A stretch of DNA of 64,000 nucleotides from Daucus carota subsp. sativus (lineage: Eukaryota > Streptophyta > Magnoliopsida > Apiales > Apiaceae). The stretch is from positions 54,432,380-54,496,379 of the forward strand of contig NC_030383.2 in the NCBI RefSeq assembly GCF_001625215.2, given 5' to 3'. Positions within the stretch are counted from its first letter, which is position 1, and the number at the start of each line of letters is the position of its first letter. This document shows positions 53,920 through 64,000 of the stretch, in pieces. Under the pieces are notes generated by a model. It was not told the origin of the DNA. It worked only from the letters and a program-made list of their open reading frames with translations, and made no database searches. The position numbers and the translations under genes are program-made.

Positions 53920-55260
53920 TCACATGCTGATCGACACAAACCAGTAATATTCTTCTGTGCACATATTGATAACTGGAGGTTTGAGTTTACCTGAGAATGC
54001 CCGAGCTGTAATTGAGAGTAGACCACTTGCCCGTTTTGTGAAATTCATTCTAGCATATAACTGGTTCCTGCCTCTCCAACCATTAATAGGTTTGACACTA
54101 CCGTCTCCTGTATTTTCATATTGGCGATTGTGATTAGTATTTTTCACCTTAAAGGTTGAACCATCTTCATATTGTTGGCTAAAATCAGTAGGCGATATCT
54201 CAACTAAAGTATAGTGATCACTCTTTTCCTGCAATGTCAGTGCAGTTTCAAGCCCAACCACAACCTCAGCCATACTAGGACGGAGCTTAGGTTGATTGCA
54301 TAAACACCTGATCGCAACATCAACGTAGGCATTTAATGAATCAGAGGAAATGTCCTGCCTGATTTTAGGATCAGTTATCTGGTCCAAGAGTCTCTCTTTG
54401 AAGCAGTGTTGTGCCCATCCAGCTAAATTGATTTGCTCTTCATCCAGACTCTTATCAACAGCTGGTCTTCCGCACAAGACCTCAAACAACACCACACCAA
54501 ATGAATAGACGTCAGATTTCCTGGTCAATCTGTGTGTCGAGACATAGAAGGGATCTAGATAACCAAATGTGCCTTTAACACGGGTGCTTACATAAGTGTG
54601 TGTTTGATTTGTTGGGCCTGTTTTGGACAATCCAAAGTCCGAAATTTTAGCTGCAAAATTGTCATCAAGCAGAATGTTTGTCGTCTTGACATCTCTGTGT
54701 ATAACTCTACTCTCAGTACTTGTACCAGTGTGAAGATAGTCTAATCCATGAGCCGCCCCAATGCAAATCTTGAGGCGCTGCACCCACGACAAACAAGGCA
54801 AAGAAAGATCACCATGTTTGACCCTTTTATGCAGATGATCAGCCAGGGTTCCACGGGGCATATAATCATACACTAGGATCATCTCCTCACAATCATCACA
54901 ATAACCAATGAGAGAGACCAAGTGGCCGTGTCGAAACTTGGACAGCATCTCAATCTCTGTGTGAAATTCCTTGATTCCTTGCCTGGACCTGGTCCCCAAG
55001 CGCTTTATAGCAACTTGGCTCTCTCCAAAGTCTATGATCCCTTTGTAAACATTCCCAAATCCACCTTTTCCGATCACCAGTTCCTCATGGAAGTTGTTTG
55101 TTGCCCACTGAATGTCTCTAAGTGAGAAACGACGACATGATTGTCGTGCTGACAGTTGTAGGCCATTGCCTCGCTGTGCTTCTTTGAGTTTCTGTAGCTT
55201 ATAAACCAAGATATTCAACAGAGTGATCAGAATGACCACCCCATTTGAGCTTTCTGTCAT
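53920..55260 (-). CDS. FERONIA/CrRLK1L-type kinase without ectodomain
   Basis: A single-exon protein of about 446 aa starting MTESSNGVVILITLLNILV. A short hydrophobic stretch at residues 7-20 could be a weak membrane anchor. The kinase domain follows: Gly loop IGKGGFGNVYKG, Lys in QVAIKRL, catalytic loop HRDVKTTNILL, DFGLSKTG, and GTFGYLDPFYVSTHRLTRKS, the CrRLK1L/FERONIA hallmark (DP(E/F)Y). The C-terminal tail is about 100 residues of low complexity. The malectin-like ectodomain and signal peptide of true family members are absent and none is found upstream to 56000. The kinase motifs are intact. It may be a functional membrane-associated kinase or the surviving 3' half of a receptor gene. 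Confidence 0.85.
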   Translation of the reverse strand: MTESSNGVVILITLLNILVYKLQKLKEAQRGNGLQLSARQSCRRFSLRDIQWATNNFHEELVIGKGGFGNVYKGIIDFGESQVAIKRLGTRSRQGIKEFHTEIEMLSKFRHGHLVSLIGYCDDCEEMILVYDYMPRGTLADHLHKRVKHGDLSLPCLSWVQRLKICIGAAHGLDYLHTGTSTESRVIHRDVKTTNILLDDNFAAKISDFGLSKTGPTNQTHTYVSTRVKGTFGYLDPFYVSTHRLTRKSDVYSFGVVLFEVLCGRPAVDKSLDEEQINLAGWAQHCFKERLLDQITDPKIRQDISSDSLNAYVDVAIRCLCNQPKLRPSMAEVVVGLETALTLQEKSDHYTLVEISPTDFSQQYEDGSTFKVKNTNHNRQYENTGDGSVKPINGWRGRNQLYARMNFTKRASGLLSITARAFSGKLKPPVINMCTEEYYWFVSISM

Positions 55261-55620
55261 TGGACTAGGAAAACTAATGTAAAACAACTTATTCTCGGCG
55301 AGGCTATTACACTAATGGTTTTGGTAATGAAATTTAAGAAAGACTCACACTTGGGCAGAGTTGATCTAAGACAATACATATCTTATGAACAATTGTTAAT
55401 AAGATTAAAATATATGCTTCAGCTTGACTTGGGTTAGTTGACTTGAAGTCTCTTCTGATTAACTTTCCCCTGGAGCACCTCCGGTGTTACATGACACTTT
55501 CCATTCTTTAGTCAAAACTGTGGACCACGTCAAAGAAATGAGGCTCGAAAATATAGAGGTCAACCTTCTTCAACCCAAGTGTCACTTACCATATTTTAAT
55601 TGATTAATTATTAAATAGGT
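55261..55620. other. 5' flank of the FERONIA-type kinase
   Basis: No malectin-domain or signal-peptide sequence is recognised. Promoter elements are not evident. Confidence 0.4.
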
Positions 55621-56004
55621 CATTGATATTTTTTATCAAAAATATCATTTTATTGTTCATCAAATTCTTAAAAATATTATATATTGAGTTTCACACATTT
55701 TTTATGAATGATATTACATATAAATGAAAGTTTTCGAGTTCTACTATTGTATATAATATTGTTAGATTTTTAAAATTTTATCAAGTATTTATTTTTAATT
55801 TTTTGATCGTTTTATTTGATTTAAATAAAAATAAATAATAGATAAACTTTTAAAAATCTAAAAATATTATCTAAAATACTAGTCATCAGAATCTTTCATT
55901 TGTATGTAATGTCATTCATAAAAAATGTGTGAAATTCAATATATAATACTTTAAGAATTTTGACTAATGATAGAGTGATATTTCTGATTAAAATTTTCAA
56001 ATGA
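55621..56004. repeat. Foldback MITE with long arms (about 385 bp)
   Basis: Arms of about 120 bases are inverted copies: TTGAGTTTCACACATTTTTT at the left faces AAAAAATGTGTGAAATTCAA at the right, with AAATTCTTAAAAATATTATA facing a near copy. The loop is AT-rich. It differs in sequence from the elements at 31735 and 37780. Confidence 0.75.
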
Positions 56005-56117
56005 GTGACTCATTTGAGTCAGTTACATAATCAGTTACATAATCAGTGACTCAGTTGATATATTTAGACGCAGTAAGTGACCTACTCGATAATTAACGCT
56101 ATTTTACTAAGACTGTT

Positions 56118-56650
56118 TATGACATCTGTCAATTCGTTCGTATCGTATAATTTTGTATTTTGTATCTTTTTGTATCGTATACTCAAAACCAAAACACAAA
56201 ATTGACCGATTTAGGATTCGTGTACTTTCTTATTTGTGTGCTTCCGTTTTCGTGTCGTTGTTCTCATGTATGTTTCGTGTAATATTGAATTTAAATATAA
56301 ATATAAATTAATGTAAATATTAGATTTCTAGGTAAAATTTTTACAAAATTATATGATATATATACATTTAAATCATTTTTATTTACAATATTATAAACTA
56401 TGCATTATGTAAAAAGAAAATATACATATATTTATTATAAATGTACATTTTTAAATATTAATATTTAATTATAAAATTATATTTATTTCGTGTATCTTAT
56501 GTCGTGTACCTAAAAAGTAAATACAAAACCGACACTATATCTTATTTGTGTACTTTATGTTTGTGTATACTCTGAATACAAATACAAACATAAACATTAA
56601 AATTTTTGTGGCTTTTTTGTGTCATATAAAAACTTGCCGTGTCTACATTT
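56118..56650. repeat. Worn repeat related to the ACACGAAA element at 8688
   Basis: Read on the minus strand it holds recurring ACACGAAA, ACACAAATAAG and GTACACGAA motifs and an AT-rich centre, like 8688-9276 in the opposite orientation. Termini are not well preserved. Confidence 0.4.
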
Positions 56651-56775
56651 GAAGAATGACCCCAAAAATTTTAAAATACAAAGTATTTGCTGATCTGGAG
56701 AGCAGCGATACAACCATAAAGATATAATAAAATTTTGATATCCATATAATATTTAATAAACTTTGAAGTTTTAAA

Positions 56776-58353
56776 TCAATATATACTTATCTAAAGGATA
56801 AGCGAGCGGCGTGTAGGTGGCGCATCTCAGACAGTTCCGTTCTATTTTTCCAGTTTTATGTAATTTTTGGATGAAAAATATCAGAAATAAAAACTACCAT
56901 TTTTAGTTTCAGATATATTGAAAGCAAGTTTCAAAACTACCCTTTTCCAAAATATCAAAAATAAAATCTACCTACCTTTTTTAGTATCAAAATTATTGGA
57001 AGAATTAAAGTTTCGAATTATGATTTTTAATTTAAAAATATCTAAAAATAAAAATTACATTTTTTAGTTTTGGATATTTTGGAATAAAATTTCAAAACTA
57101 CCTTTTTCAATATATCAAAAATAAAAACTACCTACCTTAATAAATATCAAATCAGAATTTGAAACTTATTTTCAATTATCTAAGACCATGACCATAATTT
57201 TGGAAAAGGTATATATCAAAAACAGAAAATATTTTTACATAAACCGGACCTTTCTCATATCAACCTCTATAAATTGAGGTCAGACATCATAAAATTGAAC
57301 ATAAACAATTTTTTTGGGCCTATTTATCTTCTCCATCTAATACAATAATGAGTTTATTATGCTAGATGTTTTGAATGGCAGATGTTTTGAATGACGATAG
57401 TGATGATTGGCTGACAAGAGTAAGAGTTTGTCGGATATGGAGTCGATAAATCCAAACATGGGAGAATGATATAGTCTAGACATGATATTGATGGATGAAA
57501 AGGTCAATAAATTTTAGTGATATATGTTTGTTAGTCATTCTTTTATAATATTTGTTTTGTTCCTCGTCGGACATGTTTGTTCTTTTTAATTTTTATATGA
57601 TTTACTTTATATACAGGAAAAATATTATTCATGCAACACTTCCCACAATATTTGTATGCTATTCTAGATACTTTGAATGGCGATAGTGATGATTGACTGA
57701 TAAGAAAAAGAGTTTGTCAGATGTGGGAATCAACAAATCCAAACATGGGAGAAGAATATAGTCTTGACATGATATTGATGGATGAAAAGGCCATTAAATT
57801 ATTCTGTCGTTTCTTTTCAACTACTCGACACGCATTTCAATGCTCTTATAAAATATAGTTCAGTAACTTATTTTTGAGATTTTCATTTTCTGTATAAAAT
57901 TATAACATCCAAATTTTAATTCAAAAAAAGAAAATTTTAAAAATAAATTGCACAACTACACTTTACAGGAGGATTAAAGTTCGTGCCAGGGGGACGGAGG
58001 GAGTAACTGTTAGTAATATATGTTTGTTTCTTTTATAATATTTGTTTTGTTTATCGGACATATTTTGGAAAAGACGTATATCAAAAATACTAATATACCC
58101 CTGCATGAATTTGAGTTCGTGCGTCCCGACATGATTAATGCTCGTATTAACGACAAGAATATACTCTCAGGAAATTACTTTTCATACTCGAGATGTTTGT
58201 AATATGAAACGTATTTAATTTTACAAATATTAATTTTGAATCATTAATATAATTTTTATAAGATGTCGTAAATTTATTTTATTTTATAAATATTAAATTT
58301 GAATCATTAATATAATTTTTAGATGCCGCCGCAACGCGCGGCTTCCCAACTAG
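56776..58353 (+). mobile_element. Non-autonomous Helitron, copy 2, with a MITE inside
   Basis: Starts TCAATATATACTT after A and ends GCCGCCGCAACGCGCGGC (hairpin) plus TTCCCAACTAG before T, as in copy 1 at 6746-7916. An internal segment is duplicated: GATAGTGATGATTG...AAATCCAAACATGGGAGAA occurs near 57398-57465 and 57680-57750, period about 285. Copy 1 has a similar period. A MITE (57797-58003) interrupts its right part. No coding capacity. Confidence 0.75.
57797..58003. repeat. Tc1/mariner-type MITE inside the Helitron
   Basis: The right end GGGGGACGGAGGGAG before TA is clear; the left end is worn but CAACTACTCGACACGCATTTC matches the element at 59139. Inserted after, or carried by, the Helitron. 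Confidence 0.6.
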
Positions 58354-59138
58354 TTTATACTAATATAAAATATTAACTTATTATGCAAATTTCAGGGATA
58401 CAATATGGAAGAAGATTGTAATCCTTGAAAAGAATAATTCAATATTTAAAATTCAATATGCTAAAATGTGACAACAAATCAACAATTAAGGAAAGTAGGA
58501 ATCCAGACACGAAGGTAAAACACAGAGAACCCAGCGTCATCTTTAGAATCAGAAATATTTCCGAGTTCCCATATTTCTGTATCCGCGCTCATATGCAGAT
58601 TAACTAATTATTAAAATGAAAAAGAGGCCATGACATTTGATCCTTTCTGAGCTTTTCTGGCAGTAGAATTTGTTTCTTCTCATCCGCAAATTATGTCCTT
58701 GGAGAATTTGTTTCTTCTCATCCGCAAATTATGTCCTTGGATATCAATGTTGCAGTGAACTAGTGGACTTATTTCGTGTTTTACTGTGGGCACTCATGTC
58801 TTGTGTTATGTATAATGTATTGACAATGGTATCCAAATGTTAACTATAATCGACATCTTTGAATTAAAAGCTTTCACAAATTCATTTGCTCATGTTCTTG
58901 AATTTCGTAGGCAATAATACATTTGTAACAAAAATCAGATGTTACTAACATAATCAAGCACAAAGCTTACGAGCCAAGAACAGAACTGTAATCCTAAAAC
59001 ACGTGTGGCAAAATGAAGTCAGAAACTAATGCTAGCAGCTAATGCAGATAGCTGGAAGCTAACATTAGTATAACACAGATGATAGATGATACTATCAGGC
59101 AAATGGTGAGCAGACATATATACTTGGCTTAGCAATTA
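58354..59138. other. Intergenic; small tandem repeat, no gene
   Basis: GAATTTGTTTCTTCTCATCC and the following 18 bases occur twice in tandem, with period 38 (58666 and 58704). Otherwise nothing is recognised. Confidence 0.5.
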
Positions 59139-59390
59139 CTCTATCTATCCTGTTTAATTCTTTACGTTTTTCTTCAACTGCTCGACACACATTTCAATGC
59201 TCTTATAAGTTATAACATATACTTCCGTAACTTATTTTTAAGATTTTTTTTTTTGAATAAGAATTCAACATACAAAATTTAATTTCAAAAAAAGAAAATC
59301 TTAAAAATAAATTACACAACTATATTTTACAGGAGTATTAAAGTGTCTCGTCTCTGTCTCCCAGTGTATACTATCCAGGGGTAGAGGGAG
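59139..59390. repeat. Tc1/mariner-type MITE (252 bp)
   Basis: Ends CTCTATCTATCC and GGGGTAGAGGGAG, flanked by TA. Interior CTGCTCGACACACATTTC and the GGAGTATTAAAGTGTCTCG stretch place it with 57797-58003 and 3062-3300. Confidence 0.7.
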
Positions 59391-59712
59391 TAGCATGTTC
59401 TCAATTCTTTATTCTAGGAATTACTCTAGTTTGATACTGCTGCACTTGATTAAAGTGGCAGAGGGAATGTTTCCTGCTACTTGATTAAAGAAATAAAGAA
59501 AATGTTTCTTTGCTGCTTAATTAAAGAAGACAAAGGACAGGCCTTTTCTTTATCTAAAACTGAACCAAAGAAGCTTCCTTGTATATATACTGAACTGCAA
59601 AAACTACAGTTCAAGCAAAGCTAATTTTCCTTCAAGTTATACTTTTGTATTCTAGAACTATATATGTGTACTATACTGCTGCGGATCTACTAGTGTTAAG
59701 AGGTACACAAAT
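59391..59712. other. 3' flank of the DUF1666 gene
   Basis: Contains a local echo of GTTTCTT(T)GCTGCTTAATTAAAG-like sequence (about 59470-59525). No gene is seen. Confidence 0.4.
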
Positions 59713-62700
59713 TTAACATGGAAAAAGTAAAAATGATGGTTCTACAGAAACTTTACGATTAACAATGTTAATCTTGTTTAGCTTTGTTAGACACCATATT
59801 AGCTGATCTGTGGTACACCTTGACATATGCAATACTCTCGAAACTAACCTTAACTCCACCTGACAAATGAGTAAATCATGCTTCACCCTTCCCCCTTGAT
59901 GTTTTTGTATCTTTTTTACTATGCAGTTGCTACTTCTCAGTATCTCTTTTAGTCTTTTCTCCTTCTGCACAGTCAGAGACAACTAAACTTGTTATTCACA
60001 AAAGTTAACAAAAGCACCTTAAGGTATATTCTTATCTAGATAAAGCAAAAGTAAGAATTGTAATAATAACTTATTGAACATAAGTGTTAAAATATATAAA
60101 AGAAACAAACTTGAAGTAGGTGAATAAATAAAGATAAAAGTAGAAGCAAACCTTCTGAAGCTTTGACTTGATATCCATTAGAAGCTCTATGTGTGCTGCA
60201 GCATCTTGGTGATTAAGCTTGGTGCTGTGAAATCGCTTCAACACGTAAGAATCTTCGTGTTTGTCAGCATGGAGATATTCCCAGAAAACACGCATTGATT
60301 CCTCTATGATTTGTTTTAGCACTGCTATCGAAATTGCATCCTCTTCTTTCACTGGTTTATTCTTGAAACGATCATCTGCGCCATCAAAATATAAGACCAT
60401 CAAATATCATAATAAATGTTTAATTATAAAGAAAAATTGAACTTTGCAAATCATGTTACCTTTGATGATTGGAACTTGAAGAAGGCTGAGGATGGCCATT
60501 CGTTTGCGGACATAGTGTTGTACTCTTGGTCCTTGAAATAGCTCATCCTCTATAAATCTATGCAAAAGCACTTGAAACTGTTGAAATTCCCCTGCAACTT
60601 GGTTATAAGTATGACAGTCTTGAGAATCATGCTCTTGCAGCTCTTGAGCTTTTAAGTACTGCCAATGCAGGATCTCCCATGAAATGCAGATTTGTCCAAC
60701 ATATACACGTTCCGAATCTCTGTGCAAATCCATCATGGACTTCTTCAATGTCTGATCAGCATAAATTTTACGTAGTTTTCCTTGATTGAAGTTATTCAGA
60801 AATATAGATTTCATTGCTGAAACCGCTGATTTTTGGCTTGAAATACGTTTCACAGGCTCCTTTAACTGAATAAAACCTACAGCAGTCACCGGTACATATC
60901 AGTAAAAATAAAAATAAAAATGATAATATCAGTAGTCTATTCACATCGCGATTGCTTGAACGAGGACATGAAGATTAAAGAGCTAAAGTTTGGCTACTTA
61001 GCAATTAGGAATTTTCTATTGTCTTGTCATGTGAATTGAATAAAACGTTCAAGAACTCAGAATAATGTTTGGTAGCTATATGTCAATGTCTTTGGTGGGT
61101 CACTAATTGCATAAAGAGAATGGAGACTCACCATATGGCATGAAAGCAACTTCTGATAGTGAAGATCTTTATAGAAATTTAAAAAATCTTCCACAAGTTA
61201 AATAAGAGTTCCATTTTTCTGGCTTTACTCTCTGTCGTCGTCACTAGGGTTTGACAAAAAAATATTCACAAGGAAAAACTTCTCAGTAAAAAAAGCTTCT
61301 ATGGTTCATTTGTGATTTTATTTTCTAGCCTTATCATCTGCCAAATCGTCAATAGCTTAAGCTAAGGAAACCACAAGAAAACAGTTAAGTACTAATCTCA
61401 GACCTATCTCCATAGAATTGTTTAAAAGTATAGATCTTTCTCCATATGTGAATGTTCTGGATACTTGGCCAAACTTAGATATACTAAGAGTAGAAAGATT
61501 GAAGAAGATGAAAGAAATTGAAACTTACTAATTGCATGCATTGTTTGGCGATTCAAGATATCCATTTTTCGCATTTTTTCAGAGTAGCTCTTGTAGAACT
61601 TTTGAATTTCTTCCATACGATCAGAATGGTCAAATGATTCGTCGAGTTGCAGTGGCTTCAAATCATCAGGAATCTTTGTTGTTGTTTCGGATTCTTCCAG
61701 GATTGTAGGAAGTCCTCCGTTTCTTGAATGTTTGGCCTCCATCTTCATCTGTTCAATCAAATACTTGTGTTCCAACAAAATGTCGTCCTCTTCATCGTCT
61801 TCATCAGATTCCCATTCCATTGATTTACTTTCCTCTGAACAGCGTTCTTCAGAATTTTCCAAACCATTTAAAGGCGGTGTCTCGTTATTATGTGAATTGT
61901 CATGAGGGCTTTCTTTATCAAGACCATCAGCTGGACTTTCATTACAAATACCATCAACTGAATGATGCAGACGGGGTTCCAATTCTATAAACTCGTCATC
62001 ATCATCAATATCATTGAAACTAAATTTATTATAAGTTAAATTTTCCTCATCGGAAGAGCCTGAATTTCTGGTACTAATAATCTCTCTCGAATCCACTGAG
62101 CTTTCCAATGAAGATCCCTTTGTTCCTTCTTCAAGATTCTGAGAAAGCTCATCTATTTCAGACTGTAATTCTTCTTTCTCCTTCAGACCACTCTCTTCTA
62201 AAGAGTCCTCACCTTGATCTTGCTGAACAAACTCTACTTGTGAAGTGACTTGTTGATCTTTTCTTAAATCCGAAACCTTTAAATCAATAAACTGATCAGA
62301 CTCTTCTTTTCTTAAACCCTCGAGATCTTCTTCCACAAAATCTTTATTTCTTGTAACCCCATTGAACAAAATCAAATCTTTTTCGATAAAACCTTCAAAA
62401 GACTCTTCAACAGAGAAGCTCATCGTTTCCGGCACCTGCACGAAACCACTCACATCCCTACTCGACATGAACTGATAATTCGAAACAGAGGAAACAGAGC
62501 ACTCTGTTTCTCTAAAATCCTGATCATACTTCTTAAATCCAAAAGAAAATTCTGAAAACTCTTTCTCAACATACTCATCACTCGCAGACTCTCTAAAGAA
62601 TTCATCATTATCATCCTCATCATCGTCATCGTCGTCATGAACTGATTGAGAAAAAACAACAGAATTCAATTTCCTTTCATCAACAGCCCACAATCTGCAA

Positions 62701-62910
62701 AAAGTCATACACACTCATTTCAATTATTTAAAAAAACAAAAAACAAAACACATGTATGACAAACTAAACAACAAAATACCTGGATATGTAGTTCCTTAAA
62801 AACCCAAAAACATCAAAAATCCAGGACCATGACAGAACACAAAAAGAAGTATAAAACCTCAACATGATCTCTCCCCTGAAGTGCTTATTAAAAACACCGA
62901 GAAGATCCAT
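59713..62910 (-). CDS. DUF1666 protein, five exons, about 729 aa
   Basis: Exons 62780-62910, 61529-62694, 60460-60876, 60152-60375 and 59713-59964 join in frame: NYIS-R-LWAVDERKL, MHAI-S-FIQLKEP, PIIK-D-DRFKNKP, KLQK/KEKRLKEIL. The start MDLLGVFNKHFRGEIMLRFY lies in a short first exon and leads into a hydrophobic segment (LRFYTSFCVLSWSWIFDVFG) that may be a membrane anchor. The next region is very acidic (six consecutive Asp plus more) and low in complexity. From about residue 400 comes the conserved DUF1666 part: YSEKMRKMDILNRQTMHAI, LRKIYADQTLKKSMMDLHRD, ISWEILHWQYLKAQEL, FQQFQVLLHRFIEDELFQGP, RVFWEYLHADK. Plant DUF1666 proteins are sometimes annotated as L34Ae-like; molecular function is unknown. 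Full length by exon logic. Confidence 0.85.
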
Positions 62911-64000
62911 AACCAAATAAAAGAAAAACTATGTCTGTACAAAATAGAGGTATCATTTAGTGAATCACAAGTAAAGAGTAAAGGTGGCAAAGACAAAAGT
63001 AAATAATTAGGCTCTGATTGTAAGTGTAATCATCTGTAGTGTGGAAAGTGGACTCTCCAATAGCTTAGCACCTAAAATTCGTGGAAATATATTGACCCTT
63101 CTTTTTTTCCACCACTAAAATACGAATAAAGAAAATAAAATAAACACATGCAAATGCAGTTCGTGTGATTTGGGCCGGTAATGGTGGGGGCAAGCAGGAT
63201 GAGATAAGAGGAACAAGTCTTTGTTGTTTGGATTCTGCTGCTGTTTTGACGCTGTGCCTGTTGGGAGGACTTGATCGTTTCAAATGTTTAACAGTGCTTA
63301 ACGTCAGTTTCATTCTTTGCTTTTTGTTTTTTTAGAATCTTAAACATATCGAATAATTGAATGAAAATGAAAATTTAAATTTATACTCGTGATCTTTAAT
63401 ATATGCAAGATTAAGTTTTAATATATAGTATTTTTTATTTTTCGTGTAGGGATTATGTCACTAGTTGTTTAGTTCAACTAATAGAAAAGTCTTTTTCTAT
63501 GCTATCACGCATGCAGTAGTGGCGAAGCAGTCACGTAGGACCTAGACAGAAAAATAACTTCAACAATAAATGTCATTCAGGTTAGGTATTTTAATAATTA
63601 ATCCAAACGTGATAAAATATAAGTTTACAATATTATTCAAAAAAATTCTGTATATAAATTTAATCTTATATTTTTATTTATAAAAGCAATTAAATAATTT
63701 ATAAATTACATTTTATAAAAGCATTAAAGTATATGCTGAGCCTTGTCCCTAATATAAACATAATTGAGGACAGATTAGTATCATATGCACATATATTATT
63801 TAAAAACGGTTGAATTATTGTTTAGAAGAGTTTATATCATAATATATAATAGTTAATATATAAAAATTATTTTTATTTTTTTTTGTTCCACTAATACACA
63901 TAAGTCATAAGTAAGATTATGAAAATATTTCTCTACTAAGTGTGAATCACGCTAACTCTGACAATTATTAATATATTTTATAATTTAATATTTTTCTCTT
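62911..64000. other. 5' flank of the DUF1666 gene and AT-rich intergenic DNA
   Basis: No gene is seen. The first 400 bases should hold the DUF1666 promoter; no clear TATA box is recognised. The rest is AT-rich with no repeat that I can pair. Confidence 0.5.

Noticed and set aside
1-64000. tRNA, rRNA, CRISPR array or organelle-derived insert
   Set aside because: None was recognised on reading both strands; the single tRNA-like hint (1755-1850) fits a SINE scrap better.

Overview
The window is nuclear DNA of a flowering plant: AT-rich, with split genes using GT-AG introns, many small inverted-repeat elements (MITEs), Helitrons and LTR-element sequence. The two small heat-shock proteins near the left end closely resemble, from memory, carrot class I small HSPs, so an Apiaceae (umbellifer) source is my best guess. 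This is inference; no search was run. I found no RNA gene and no CRISPR array.

Layout. 1-1086: the last four exons of a GPI mannosyltransferase 3 (PIG-B) gene, cut by the window edge. 5399-10151: two class I small-HSP genes on the minus strand with heat-shock elements, separated by a small Helitron and a TIR element. 10640-28883: a minus-strand cluster of five two-exon UDP-glycosyltransferases (UGT709-like) plus one orphan, broken first exon. 29306-40500: a transposon graveyard with a hAT transposase relic, a MAP-kinase gene fragment, and a nest of elements inside elements that includes a CACTA element carrying exons of a NudC/BOBBER1-like gene. 40644-47090: two intact carboxylesterase (CXE18-like) genes around pseudogene pieces and a retroelement gag fossil. 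47430-51464: a small-HSP pseudogene and two more class I small-HSP genes. 51839-55260: an RLCK-VII kinase gene that lacks its usual first exon, and a FERONIA-type kinase without ectodomain. 56776-58353: a second Helitron of the same family. 59713-62910: a DUF1666 gene.

How it works together. The window shows gene families growing by tandem duplication: small HSPs twice, UGTs at least twice, and carboxylesterases. The most recent UGT event is a 3.7-kb tandem duplication whose junction lies inside a MITE. It copied a first exon without its second exon, and a young, whole-looking Copia element with indistinguishable LTRs then inserted into that orphan exon. The genes are ordinary plant stress and specialised-metabolism genes. 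I see no evidence of a wholly new biological system. The most unusual content is the duplication history, the nested transposons, and host gene fragments found in transposon-rich DNA.
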